Positions 8,831-17,870 of a stretch of 64,000 bases of DNA are shown piece by piece. Within the stretch, counting starts at the first letter, position 1. Each line of letters begins with the position of its first letter. The DNA comes from Novosphingobium sp. SG751A (GTDB lineage: Bacteria; Pseudomonadota; Alphaproteobacteria; Sphingomonadales; Sphingomonadaceae). The stretch is from NCBI RefSeq assembly GCF_013149295.1, contig NZ_JABGCB010000008.1, forward strand, positions 186,001-250,000, read 5' to 3'. A program made the translations under genes and the position numbers. The notes beneath the pieces were generated by a model that was not told the DNA's origin, ran no database searches, and was given only the letters and a program-made list of their open reading frames with translations.

Positions 8831-10611
8831 CGCAAGGGCGCTCCGGGGCGAAGGCTCGAACCTTCCTGCCAGATGGGCGTGACCGGTGGCGAGGCGATCG
8901 CAAGGGTGGGGCTTCTTTCATCGGGCAGAGCGCTGGCGAGGGCCAGCGAAAGGGCGCGCGCCAGACTTTCGACATGGGGGGTCTGCAAGGCGCTGTGATG
9001 GCCGCCCGGCACCATAACCAGCCGTACCTCGCCCGCCGCCCGTTTGCCCCAGCCCAGCAGGCAATCGGTATAGGCCATGCTGGCGGGGCGGTCATCATGC
9101 GCGCCGGTGCCGCATGTCGTTTTGAACAAGACCACGTCGCCGCCTTCGAACACGCCTTGGGGATGATGCGCGCGACGCGCCCGTTTCCACACATTGGCAA
9201 AAGCGCCCGCAGGCCCGGAGGCCGGGCGCCGCACCAGAATGCCCGCCCGATACAGCAGGCGGGCGAGGGAGAAGATCCTTTCATGGGCTTCGACATCGGC
9301 GCCATCGATGATGCCGACAAAGGCGGTGCGCTGCCCCATGGCCTGCAGTTGCTGGGCCATTTCAAAGGCGATCACGCCGCCTGCGCCCAGCCCTGCCAGC
9401 AAATAGGGCCCATGGGGCTGCATCGTCCGTATGCGCGCGATATAGGCCTTGGCCATCCGGGCGATGGTTGCGGGCTGGGCGCCGCCGTGGTCATCCTGTT
9501 TCGGCGCAATGCCCAGGATCGGGCGGTCATGCACCATCAGCGCGGCCAGCGCTTCATAGATCGCTATGCTGCCCGATCCGTCATGGATCAGGAAGAGGGG
9601 CGTTCGGATTGCTTCAGGGGAGGCAACTGGCAGCACTTCCTTTTCGGATCGCGCAGCGATCAGACCGCAAGCGCCACCGGTCACGCCATTAAGCAGGCCG
9701 GGCGAGGGCGGATAAAGCGATTGCAGAAAAGGAGGCTCCATCGCCTTGCCGCCACCCGTCAGGCCGCAGGCGCGCAGATCCCTCGCCGCCTGCCGATCCT
9801 TCAACTCCGACAGCGTCCGGCCCGGACCTATGTTCAACAAGACGCGATCAGGCGTGGCCATGATATGCGCCAGCCCGTCCATGAACCGGTCCGGCTGGTG
9901 CAGGCGTCTTGTCCAGTAATGCGGGTTGGTAGTCTGCTCCGATGTGATCCAGTCCCCAGTCAGCGCAGAGATGAAAGGCAGCATGGGCGGGCCAAGTCGG
10001 ATAGAGGCAAGCGTTCGGGAAAAGGGGTGCAGTATGGCGTCGCATGCTGTCGCGGGGGCCGGAAAGGGTAAGCCCGAAAGCTGGGTTTCCAGAAATTGGC
10101 CATGCGCGCGCAGGATGGTTATGGCTTCGCGCAGAGTAAACACACCCGCCAGATGCGCGGCGGCATATTCGCCGCTGCCCTGACCAATCATGGCGGCCGG
10201 ATGGATGCCCCGCGCCATCCACAGCCGCGCCAACGCCACCTGGGCGGCGAACAGAAAAGGTAGGGCAACGCCATGCGCGGGACGGTCGCTCTTTTGTCTT
10301 TCCTCTGGCCGGGGCGCCAGCCATTGCCTGAGCAGCACGCTCTCTTCGCCCGTCAGGCATTCAATGCATTCATTGATAACGGCCCGAAACACCGGCTCGC
10401 GGCGATAGAGATCCGCGCCCATGCCGAAATCCTGCGGCCACTGCGCCGACATATCCATACCGGCAAACAAGAACGCCACAGACCGACCTTCGGTTTGCGA
10501 CAGGCAGTCGTCACGGCGCGCGCTGCCGGCTTTTGCCTCGCCCGGATGTGTCTGTCCCCGCTTGCGCGGTGTCAGGTGGGAAATGTTGAAGGAGTGGTTT
10601 TCCTCATCCAT
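8827..10611 (-). CDS. Acyltransferase-thioesterase fusion with substituted active sites
   Basis: A 594-residue protein combining a PKS-type acyltransferase (AT) domain (about residues 45-285) and a type I thioesterase (TE) domain (about 335-560). The AT landmark GHSxGEY reads GQGSGEY (143-149), followed by AAAHLAGVF, so the nucleophile position 145 is Gly. The TE landmark GxSxG in LLAGLGAGGVIAFEMA also has Gly (about 409) in place of Ser, although a PGGHHSAL histidine segment remains. No KS or carrier domain is present. ATG 10611 follows AGAGGGA and lies 5 bases after the stop of the NRPS-like gene. The frame is open throughout, so this is either a pseudoenzyme or an early decaying gene. A role in EPS acylation can only be guessed. 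Confidence 0.8.
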   Translation of the reverse strand: MDEENHSFNISHLTPRKRGQTHPGEAKAGSARRDDCLSQTEGRSVAFLFAGMDMSAQWPQDFGMGADLYRREPVFRAVINECIECLTGEESVLLRQWLAPRPEERQKSDRPAHGVALPFLFAAQVALARLWMARGIHPAAMIGQGSGEYAAAHLAGVFTLREAITILRAHGQFLETQLSGLPFPAPATACDAILHPFSRTLASIRLGPPMLPFISALTGDWITSEQTTNPHYWTRRLHQPDRFMDGLAHIMATPDRVLLNIGPGRTLSELKDRQAARDLRACGLTGGGKAMEPPFLQSLYPPSPGLLNGVTGGACGLIAARSEKEVLPVASPEAIRTPLFLIHDGSGSIAIYEALAALMVHDRPILGIAPKQDDHGGAQPATIARMAKAYIARIRTMQPHGPYLLAGLGAGGVIAFEMAQQLQAMGQRTAFVGIIDGADVEAHERIFSLARLLYRAGILVRRPASGPAGAFANVWKRARRAHHPQGVFEGGDVVLFKTTCGTGAHDDRPASMAYTDCLLGWGKRAAGEVRLVMVPGGHHSALQTPHVESLARALSLALASALPDERSPTLAIASPPVTPIWQEGSSLRPGAPLR

Positions 10612-10615
10612 CGAT

Positions 10616-13600
10616 TTAAATCCCTCTTTCTTGCACGGTGGGCCAAAAGGGCTCGCGCTGATGATGTTTGACGGCGGCAATTCCTGCCTCGGCATCCGGC
10701 GTCATGCCTTGGGGTAAACAGGCGAGGGCAGAGCCGGGCAGCGCGGATCGCAATGTGGAGAGCTGCGTCCATGCCGCGCCCGCGGCTGCTTCATGCCCAT
10801 GGCAGGTCGCCTGCTCATCGCCGGGCCGGTCGCACGGTCCGCCGTGGCATTTGCAGTCAGACCGGGCGTCGTCAGGGCGGGCGCCTTCGGGCGCGGTCGC
10901 CCGCTCGGGCATGGTATAGGGTTGGAGCGTGCCGTCGCTAAGCTGCTGCACGCGCAAGCCTGTGCGATAGACCATCGCGCCGCTCAGGATGGGATGGGGG
11001 ATAAAGCGTTTCGCGTTCAGGTCGGGCCGGCCCAGATAGCCGCGCGCCACGCCTTCGCCCCCGATGGCCAGTTCGCCGGGAAGGCCGGGGGGCAGGGGCT
11101 GTTGATGGCTGTCCAGAACAAGAGCATGCTGATGCGCCAGCGGGCGGCCCAGCGGCACGCGGCCGGGCGCGCCATCGAGCCGGTGTGCGGCATGCCAGGC
11201 AGTCGTTTCCACCGTGCCATAGATGGCCGTGGCCCTTTCGCCCATCAGCGCGTGCAGGGTTTGCGCCAACTCGGCAGGCACAGGCTCTCCGGCAAGGAAC
11301 AGGGTCTGCGTGCGCGCCAGTTGCTCCATGCCGGCCTTGTCATCGACCATCCGCTGTGCAAGTTCTGGCGCGCAGCACAGATGCGTCACCCCATGGCGAA
11401 CCATCAAGGCTGTCAGCGCCCGCACATCCGTCTGCCTCGAGGCGGCGTCAAACCCATCGCCCGGCGCGGCAAGGATGACATGGCACCCGCGGCTCAACCC
11501 CCAGCATAGTTCCAGGATACAGCGGTCGAACTTCAGATCGGTCACCGCCAGCCAGATGCCCGGCTCTGGTATGTGGCGGTCCATGCCGCACAGCACGTTC
11601 GCCAGATTTCGATGCTCGACCATGGCGCCGATGAAAGGGGCCTGCGCGGCGGTCGAATAGTTCAGGCAGGCCAGATGATGCGGACGGGCGATGTCGGGCA
11701 GCAGCAGATCGCAATGTCCGGCCAGCGGCTCCCAATTATCGTCAAGGCACAAGACCGTTGCATCGCTGCACGGCAGCGTGAGCATTCCGGCCTTGTCCGT
11801 GACGACGATGGCGGGGCGGCAATCGGACAGGATGCGGGCGATATGTTCGCTTGGCTCGCCGGGCGAGAGGGGGACGCAGGCGCCGCCCGCCTTGTGGATG
11901 GCAAGCAACGCTATGACCATGTTGGCGGAGCGCCCCATATGCAGGCCGACCAAAGCATCGGTTTTTACGCCCAGGCCCAGCAGATGTTGCGCCAGATCGT
12001 CGGTGCGCCGGTCCACCTCGCCGAAGGTCAGCGTCCGGGCATTGCAGGTGATGGCGGGGCTGCCGGCGGCCTTTTGCGCCTTTCGGGTGAACAACTGGTG
12101 GTGGCACAGATCATGGGGCCGCGCGGGTCTGTCCTGCTCGATCTGGCGTTTCATATTGTCCCGACAGATCAGCGGCAGCGAGGCGATGGGGATGTCCGGC
12201 TCGGCCTTTGCCGCATTCAGAAAGGTTCGGAAGCCCGCCTGCATCGCGGCGATTGTTTCCACATTTAACCGTTGTGCATCGTGAAACCACCGGCAGGCCC
12301 CGCTGTCCGAGCGCAGGGCAATGGTCAGATCCGCGCCGGGATGGGGGGCGCCCTGTTGCAGATCATCGACGATCAGGATCGCCACCGGCAGGGCGGCGGG
12401 ATCATCGATCCCCTTTCGGCGCAAGGAGGGCATACGGGCGAACAGGTCTGCGGCATGGCCTATCCGGCGCCTGACTTCGCGAATGTCGGCGCCCAATGTC
12501 TCGCGCAGCATTGAGAGGCCATGGTTGAAATGCAGGCCGATGTTCAACGGCAATTGCGCGGCAAACCAGGGTTCGTATCCTTGAACAGCAGCCCGCAGCA
12601 CCGGATCGGCATAGCCCAGATCGAAATGGGCGTGATCGCGCCCCTTTTGCTCGGCGATGCGGCCCAGATAGCCGACCAGCGCGGCCATTACGGTGCGGTC
12701 GGCCGGGCTTCTGGGGCCTTCGGGACAAAGGCCGCGCAGATCGGCATGGCGGGGCTGGCTCTTGTCTTGCGGGTTCGTTTGGGTAACCAGCGGCAAGCGC
12801 AGTGGGCGAAGGCGGGTCAGTCGGTGGCGCCACCATGGTTCAAGCCGGCCAATATCGCGGCTCAGCGCGGAAAGATCGTGGCGTTGTCTGACCGACAGGC
12901 GGTCCAGAACGGCGCCGGACACATAGCCGTCGCGGGCAAGCCGTCCGGTCAGCGAGACCGCCAGACCTTCGCATGTCGTGATGCGGCCGATTTGCAGGTC
13001 GCGGGTTGCGGTGGCCACCACCATGGCACCGGGCTGCACCGACAGGATCGTCCCGGCGGGCTGGGAAGATCGGCGATCCTGCACCGATGCGGTTCCCACC
13101 AGCAGGACATGCCCGTTCATGCTGATTTTGGGAATGACCAGCCGGTTGGCATGGGCGCCATGGTCGAGGGCGCGCACCATATGCGCAATGCGATGTGCAT
13201 CGGTGTGCCAGTCGATCATGCCCGCGTCAGCGGGGCGCGGATCATGCCCGTGGGAATGGCTGGCGCTTTTGCTGTGCGGCCGCGCAATGATGCTTCCGGT
13301 TGCCAGTCCTGCGATCAGTGTGGAAAAACTGCCTCTTGCGGCGATCAGGCATTTGGCCTTCAACGACACCGCGCTGTCGTCGTCCTCGATGTGAAAGCTG
13401 TGGGTCAGCAGCAGGTCGTCGGCCCCCGGCTGGGCGTCGATCAGGTGCCAGCTGATTCCGTGGCGTCTTTCACCATGGAGCAGCGCCCAGACCGGAGCGT
13501 CAAGACCGGCATAGCCGGGAAGCAGTCCGTCATGGACATGAATGGCCGCCCGGCGAGGCATTGCCAGCACCGGGGCGGGCAAGACGGGCGGATCGCTCAG

Positions 13601-13804
13601 ATTGAACAGGTAATCGAAGGGGGACAGCCCGGCATCTTTGAGCAAGGTGGCCTGCTTCAGCACCGGTATGCCCATCAGTCCGGCCCATTTTGCGATGGCG
13701 GGCTGATCGCTGACGATGGCGGTCACCTCATGGCCGCGATCCCGCCATTGTCTGGCGCATTCGGGCAGCAGTCCGTCCGATCCGATCATCACGCATCGCA
13801 TCAT
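10616..13804 (-). CDS. Formyltransferase/NRPS-like protein lacking catalytic motifs
   Basis: A 1062-residue protein. The N-terminal third resembles methionyl-tRNA formyltransferase N and C domains as found fused to NRPS modules (HDGLLPGYAGLDAPVWALLHGERRHGISWHLID). The expected Asn-His-Asp catalytic set appears as His89, His91 and Gly127. The middle (about 410-560) looks like the second half of a condensation domain without HHxxxDG. An adenylation domain (about 575-960) keeps LTFGEVDRR and AIYGTVETT, but the P-loop segment is NYSTAAQAPFIGAMVEHRN with no TSGTTGxPKG. YRTGD is YRTGL, and the motif with the catalytic Lys and the carrier domain are absent. ATG 13804 overlaps the upstream stop (ATGA). 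The chain is open but probably not a working adenylating enzyme. Confidence 0.78.
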   Translation of the reverse strand: MMRCVMIGSDGLLPECARQWRDRGHEVTAIVSDQPAIAKWAGLMGIPVLKQATLLKDAGLSPFDYLFNLSDPPVLPAPVLAMPRRAAIHVHDGLLPGYAGLDAPVWALLHGERRHGISWHLIDAQPGADDLLLTHSFHIEDDDSAVSLKAKCLIAARGSFSTLIAGLATGSIIARPHSKSASHSHGHDPRPADAGMIDWHTDAHRIAHMVRALDHGAHANRLVIPKISMNGHVLLVGTASVQDRRSSQPAGTILSVQPGAMVVATATRDLQIGRITTCEGLAVSLTGRLARDGYVSGAVLDRLSVRQRHDLSALSRDIGRLEPWWRHRLTRLRPLRLPLVTQTNPQDKSQPRHADLRGLCPEGPRSPADRTVMAALVGYLGRIAEQKGRDHAHFDLGYADPVLRAAVQGYEPWFAAQLPLNIGLHFNHGLSMLRETLGADIREVRRRIGHAADLFARMPSLRRKGIDDPAALPVAILIVDDLQQGAPHPGADLTIALRSDSGACRWFHDAQRLNVETIAAMQAGFRTFLNAAKAEPDIPIASLPLICRDNMKRQIEQDRPARPHDLCHHQLFTRKAQKAAGSPAITCNARTLTFGEVDRRTDDLAQHLLGLGVKTDALVGLHMGRSANMVIALLAIHKAGGACVPLSPGEPSEHIARILSDCRPAIVVTDKAGMLTLPCSDATVLCLDDNWEPLAGHCDLLLPDIARPHHLACLNYSTAAQAPFIGAMVEHRNLANVLCGMDRHIPEPGIWLAVTDLKFDRCILELCWGLSRGCHVILAAPGDGFDAASRQTDVRALTALMVRHGVTHLCCAPELAQRMVDDKAGMEQLARTQTLFLAGEPVPAELAQTLHALMGERATAIYGTVETTAWHAAHRLDGAPGRVPLGRPLAHQHALVLDSHQQPLPPGLPGELAIGGEGVARGYLGRPDLNAKRFIPHPILSGAMVYRTGLRVQQLSDGTLQPYTMPERATAPEGARPDDARSDCKCHGGPCDRPGDEQATCHGHEAAAGAAWTQLSTLRSALPGSALACLPQGMTPDAEAGIAAVKHHQREPFWPTVQERGI

Positions 13805-14100
13805 GAGAACACCACATGCCGGTTGCGCGACCGTGCCGCCGGCACGCCGATGATGATGGCGCCCGCGATCAGTATCACCATCATCCAGCCGTTGACGCTC
13901 TGTTCGCTGACCGGGCATGTCTGGGCCTCGGCATGGCGTGGGGCGGTTGCGGGGCGGGCGGTCTGTTCGAACCGCGCCGGCGCGCGCGCCTGATCCGTGG
14001 TGCAATCAATGCGGTGCATAACCAGCTTTGTTGCGGCATGTCCCGGTGTGCCCAGAAAAAATAAGGTGGCGATTGGCCAGGCGTAATTAGAAATCGCCAT
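13801..14100 (-). CDS. Small two-helix membrane protein upstream of the NRPS-like gene
   Basis: A 99-residue protein with an N-terminal signal or membrane helix (MAISNYAWPIATLFFLGTPGHAA), a hydrophilic Ala/Arg/Pro-rich middle, and a C-terminal membrane helix (GWMMVILIAGAIIIGVPAA) followed by a basic tail RSRNRHVVFS. ATG 14100 follows AAAAGGAATATTT. The stop overlaps the next start by ATGA, so it is translated together with the NRPS-like protein. I do not recognise the family. The basic cytoplasmic tail and coupling suggest it could anchor or recruit the downstream proteins to the membrane, which is inference. Confidence 0.6.
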   Translation of the reverse strand: MAISNYAWPIATLFFLGTPGHAATKLVMHRIDCTTDQARAPARFEQTARPATAPRHAEAQTCPVSEQSVNGWMMVILIAGAIIIGVPAARSRNRHVVFS

Positions 14101-14134
14101 AAATATTCCTTTTAATTTTATTAAAAATGACAAT

Positions 14135-15064
14135 TTATTTGTATTCAATGATTTTAAAATTATTTTTTTTTGCTTTCATGAAGTAGGCTAATTGGCCCAG
14201 AAAATGCGGCAATTTGGCCAGAACCATCAGATTGGCAGTCTGGGCGTCATGACGTTGGAATATGCGCCACCACAGCAACGGCCACAGCGGCCAGGCCAAA
14301 GGCAGCGCCCACACGATATTGCTGATAAACGTGCGTCTGAGGCCCGGATCGTCGCGGGCGGGATCGGAAAAAGCCTGCGCGATGGCATGGCCGTTACGCC
14401 GATTACGTTTCCACCACTGGCCAAAGCGGTCCATGGCCGCATCGTGCAGCGTCATTTCATCGGCAATGCGATGGATGGTCCAGCCGGCCTGCCGCAGGCG
14501 GAAACACAATTCGGGTTCTTCCCCGGCGATCAGTGAGGGGCAAAAACCGCCCACCGCCGCAAAGGCATCGGCGCGCACCAGCGCATCGCCCCCGCAGCTG
14601 TGTGTTTCGCCCAGCGAGGTGTTCCATTCCAGATCGCACAACCGGTTATAGGGGCTGGAATGGGGGTGGCGTTCACGCCTGCGCCCGCAGACGGCGGCAA
14701 TCCGTGGGTTGCCCAGCAGCGTGGCGATGGCGGCCGTGGGCCAGCCATCCACCATCTCGCAATCGCCATCGATGAATTGGACCAGCACGACCGCCGGATC
14801 AAGAGAGCGCAGGCGGGCAAAACCGGCGTTGCGGGCGCGTGCGGCGGTGAAACCGTGCTCCGGGGCGAGTTCGACGATGCTGCAACCCATCGCGCGCGCC
14901 AGATCGGCGCTGCCGTCGGTCGAGCCGGAATCGACATAGATGATCGGATAGCCATGCGCGATGATGCTGGCCAGACAGCCGGGCAGGCGCGCAGCCTCGT
15001 TGCGACCGATCACCACGACCCCCAGTGCCGGGGAAGGAAGTGAAGGGGTGGGGGGGGGGGACAT
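14135..15064 (-). CDS. GT2 glycosyltransferase with a poly-C tract at its start
   Basis: A 309-residue family 2 glycosyltransferase: GVVVIGRNEAARLPGCLASI, VDSGSTDGS, the metal-binding FIDGDCEM, GGDALVRADAF and GEEPELCFRLRQAGW. The C-terminal end has hydrophobic stretches (WALPLAWPLWPLLWW), so it is probably membrane associated. ATG 15064 is preceded by AAAGG and followed at once by TCC and nine more C bases: the gene starts with an 11-C homopolymer (15050-15060) that reads Ser-Pro-Pro-Pro in frame. A change of one C would shift the frame. It lies 16 bases after the upstream glycosyltransferase stop. Its last 60 bases are AT-rich with an A9 run. Confidence 0.87.
   Translation of the reverse strand: MSPPPTPSLPSPALGVVVIGRNEAARLPGCLASIIAHGYPIIYVDSGSTDGSADLARAMGCSIVELAPEHGFTAARARNAGFARLRSLDPAVVLVQFIDGDCEMVDGWPTAAIATLLGNPRIAAVCGRRRERHPHSSPYNRLCDLEWNTSLGETHSCGGDALVRADAFAAVGGFCPSLIAGEEPELCFRLRQAGWTIHRIADEMTLHDAAMDRFGQWWKRNRRNGHAIAQAFSDPARDDPGLRRTFISNIVWALPLAWPLWPLLWWRIFQRHDAQTANLMVLAKLPHFLGQLAYFMKAKKNNFKIIEYK
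15050..15060. repeat. 11-base G/C homopolymer within the start of a glycosyltransferase
   Basis: An uninterrupted run of 11 G on the plus strand (C on the coding strand) directly after the ATG and one T of the minus-strand gene starting at 15064. Tracts of this kind at the 5' end of surface-polysaccharide genes are known sites of slipped-strand phase variation. Confidence 0.7.
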
Positions 15065-15080
15065 GGGACAGCCTTTCGGG

Positions 15081-16274
15081 TCAGGGTTCGCGGCTGGTGC
15101 GGACCCACGCGCTTTGTCTGGCGCGGGCGAGGCGGCGATAGATGGGCAGTTTCCAAAAGAGATAGCGGGGCAGTTGCAGCGCCATCGCACCGGGCAGAAT
15201 GCCGCGCCCCAACGCCAGCCAGACCCCGGCCAGCACCGTGAGCGCCCCGGTTCCGGCGGCAACAAGGACCAGCAGCGGCGCAACCGGCCCGCCCAGCCCC
15301 GATCTGCCCAGCCCCGCCCCTGTCAGCACCGCAGCCACCAGCAGGACGGCCCCGCACACGATGGCGATGGCGGCCAGCAAGGCCAGCGGCGGTATGGCCA
15401 GATCGGCGGCCAGAACGAGCAGACCCGCCCGCCCCGAAAGGCCCGCCCGCATCAGCCGGGGCCAATAGTGCAGGGCGGTCAGGATCGAGCCATGCTCCCA
15501 CCGGGTCCGCTGGCCCTGCGTGGCGGTTTGGGCGCTGGCGTGGCTGGTAAAGCAGGCGTGGGAATCGAAGCGGACCGCGCAGCCCCGCAAACGCAAGTCC
15601 AGCCCGAGCTGGAGATCCTCGACCAGCGAGGCGGTTTCGAGCGGCGCGGCGGCGAATATCGCCCATGGAAACGCCATGCCGGTGCCTTGCAGCAGCGCGC
15701 CGCCGCCCAACCGTTGCAGGCCCCGCTGGCGGACGAGATTCTTGATGAGGAAGGCCAGATTGGAGACCCGCACCAGCGGGGCCGCCGCCGGGGCTGTGGT
15801 CAGCAGATAGCACCCCTGAACCACGGCGCCAGATTGGTCGGCATGGGCGGCAAGGCGGGCCAGCGCGCCCGGTTCGGGCCGACAATCTGCATCGACGATG
15901 ATGACCACCGATGGCGCATCGGCCCGCAGCGCGGCGCGGCCAAAGGCCAGCGCATAGGCTTTGCCGCGCCGGGTTGCGTCATGGCGTTCCACCACCTGCG
16001 CCCCACCGGCGCGGGCCAGCGCGGCGGTGTCGTCGCGGCAATTGTCGGCCACCACCAGCATGCGGTCGCAGGGGCGCAATTGCGCCGCGATGGCGGCCAC
16101 CACGGCGGCAATCCCGGCGGCCTCATCATGTGCGGGGATCAGCGCCACAAAGGGCGGCGGCGCGCCATGAGGGCGCCATGGCGCGCGCGCGACGCCCGCA
16201 AGGCATTCGAGCGCCAGCATCAGCAGCGGCCATCCTGGCAACAAGGCCAAAGCCCAGTACAGGAGCGCCAGCAC
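15081..16274 (-). CDS. Membrane GT2 glycosyltransferase, cellulose-synthase-like
   Basis: A 397-residue processive-type family 2 glycosyltransferase. N-terminal membrane helix, then VALIPAHDEAAGI, VVADNCRDDTAALA, the DxD-type VIIVDADCRPE, GTGMAFPW, the acidic VEDLQLGLDL and QGQRTRWEHG (a QxxRW-like motif), followed by four or more C-terminal membrane helices. This is the usual layout of membrane GT2 enzymes that add a sugar to a lipid or extend a chain. The start is GTG at 16274, three bases after the TAG of the upstream gene, so reinitiation or coupling is likely. The linkage made cannot be read from sequence. Confidence 0.85.
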   Translation of the reverse strand: MLALLYWALALLPGWPLLMLALECLAGVARAPWRPHGAPPPFVALIPAHDEAAGIAAVVAAIAAQLRPCDRMLVVADNCRDDTAALARAGGAQVVERHDATRRGKAYALAFGRAALRADAPSVVIIVDADCRPEPGALARLAAHADQSGAVVQGCYLLTTAPAAAPLVRVSNLAFLIKNLVRQRGLQRLGGGALLQGTGMAFPWAIFAAAPLETASLVEDLQLGLDLRLRGCAVRFDSHACFTSHASAQTATQGQRTRWEHGSILTALHYWPRLMRAGLSGRAGLLVLAADLAIPPLALLAAIAIVCGAVLLVAAVLTGAGLGRSGLGGPVAPLLVLVAAGTGALTVLAGVWLALGRGILPGAMALQLPRYLFWKLPIYRRLARARQSAWVRTSREP

Positions 16275-16277
16275 CGT

Positions 16278-17552
16278 CTAGGCCAGCGGACGCAGAAGGT
16301 CGGCCAGATCGGCGACATTCTCGTCCAGATCGTGGGCTGCCTCGACCCGCTCGCGCCCGGCATGGCCCATGGCGCGCAACTGGTCCCCCGGCGCATCGAG
16401 CACGGCGTTGATCGCCCCCGCCAGAGCTGTGACCGATCCGGGGGCGATCAGCCAGCCCACCGATGGGTCGATCAGTTCGGGAATACCCGCGATCTGGGTC
16501 GAGATCACCGTACGGCCCAAGGCCAGCGCCTCGATGATGACAATGGGCAGCCCTTCGGCAAAGCTGGGCAGGACCATGGCGCGCGCGGCCAGCATCGCCC
16601 GCCAGACGCTTTGCGCATCGCACCATCCCATCAGCGTGACCACACCGTTCAGGCCCAGTTCGGCGATTTGGGCCTCGATTTCGGGGCGCATCGGGCCATC
16701 GCCGATGATGTTGAGGTGCAGGTCTCGCGTCGATGCCACCATGGCGACGGCCTCGATCAACAGCGGAATGCCCTTTTGCGGGCTGAGCCGCGCCACGCAC
16801 AGCAGGGCATGGCCGGACAGTCCCGCATCGGTGATCGGGGTCACATGGTTCATGAACTGGGGGCCGCTGCCGCAACGGATGACGGCGATCTTGGACCAGT
16901 CGTCCGGCGCGGCCCAGCGCATGATCTGGCTGCGCCCGAACGCGCTGATCGCGACGACAAAGCTGGCATCGGCCACCTTTTCGCGCAATTGCAGCCTTTC
17001 GGGCGCGTCAAATTCGTCCGGCCCGTGCATCGTTAGGCTATAGCTGAAGGCGCCAAGGCGGATGGCGATGCGCGCGACCGTGGCCGGATTGGTGCCGAAA
17101 TGCACATGGATGTGGCGGATGCCCTCGGCCTCCATCCGGTCGGCCAACCGACAGGCTTCGAGCACATAGGCGGCGCATTGGACCAATCGGGCGCCCCCGT
17201 GCCGCAGGGCCGATCGCGCCACGCCCAGAGCGCGTAAAAACGCCCTAGGTCGGCGGGCGGCCCGTTTCAGCGCGGGCCACAGCATCACCGCGATGCGGCC
17301 ATCGAGCAGGATGAAAGTGTTGTCGCGCTCGTGCAGGTCGCAGGCGTCAACCAGAAGATCGGGGGAAGCGCGAACGGTCAGCCGCGTCACGGCAAAATTC
17401 TGTCGCTCCAGGGCAAGGATCTCGTTGCGGATGAAGCTGTGGCTGTTCTTGGGATAGACGTTGGTCAGATAGGCAACGCGGGGCCGGTTGGCGGCGGGCG
17501 CCGCTTCTTGCGCATGTTCGATGTTGCGCGCAGTGATCATGGCTTCGGTCAT
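16278..17552 (-). CDS. GT4 glycosyltransferase, WcaL-like
   Basis: A 424-residue GT-B fold glycosyltransferase of family 4. N-terminal half: VAYLTNVYPKNSHSFIRNEILALE, with HIHVHFGTNPATVA and LTMHGPDEFD, the pattern of colanic-acid WcaL-type enzymes. C-terminal half: LLCVARLSPQKGIPLLIEAVAMV, IIGDGPMRPEIEAQI, and the nucleotide-binding PSFAEGLPIVIIEALALGRTVISTQIAGIPELI with its EGLP-E pattern. It is the first gene of the minus-strand EPS run (17552 to 7802). ATG 17540 is an alternative start; neither has a strong ribosome binding site. Confidence 0.88.
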   Translation of the reverse strand: MTEAMITARNIEHAQEAAPAANRPRVAYLTNVYPKNSHSFIRNEILALERQNFAVTRLTVRASPDLLVDACDLHERDNTFILLDGRIAVMLWPALKRAARRPRAFLRALGVARSALRHGGARLVQCAAYVLEACRLADRMEAEGIRHIHVHFGTNPATVARIAIRLGAFSYSLTMHGPDEFDAPERLQLREKVADASFVVAISAFGRSQIMRWAAPDDWSKIAVIRCGSGPQFMNHVTPITDAGLSGHALLCVARLSPQKGIPLLIEAVAMVASTRDLHLNIIGDGPMRPEIEAQIAELGLNGVVTLMGWCDAQSVWRAMLAARAMVLPSFAEGLPIVIIEALALGRTVISTQIAGIPELIDPSVGWLIAPGSVTALAGAINAVLDAPGDQLRAMGHAGRERVEAAHDLDENVADLADLLRPLA

Positions 17553-17870
17553 GATCGGGACGCCCGGCCCGGCAAAACCGGCCGATCAACGCGATGCACG
17601 AAGGAATAGGGGCGTTGCTGCATGGAGGTCCCATTCTGCTGGCCCGACATCGAAGACCGATCAGGCGCCATCGCCATCGTGTCGCATCGCAGGGCCGGGC
17701 GGCATCCGCCCATCACCGGGCCGCAAAGCCTGTGGGGCCTTATGCCTCCTGTAATTGCCCAACGTAGGCTGCAGACTGTGGCGGGGGGTGCAGAACCCAT
17801 ATCAAGGTGCCCGTGTCGCCGGGCGAGAGCCGCTCAGGCATGACGTTCATGGCCATGCTGCGGGGGTTTT
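17553..17870. other. Divergent intergenic region within the EPS locus
   Basis: This 318-bp stretch separates minus-strand and plus-strand glycosyltransferase runs and must contain the promoters for both. I found no convincing gene or repeat in it. Short open frames here are not supported by ribosome binding sites. Confidence 0.5.

Noticed and set aside
14961..17036. 691-codon plus-strand open frame antisense to three glycosyltransferase genes
   Set aside because: Long antisense frames are usual in high-GC genes. The translation is Gln/Gly/Arg/His-rich with no domain pattern, and the minus-strand genes are clear.
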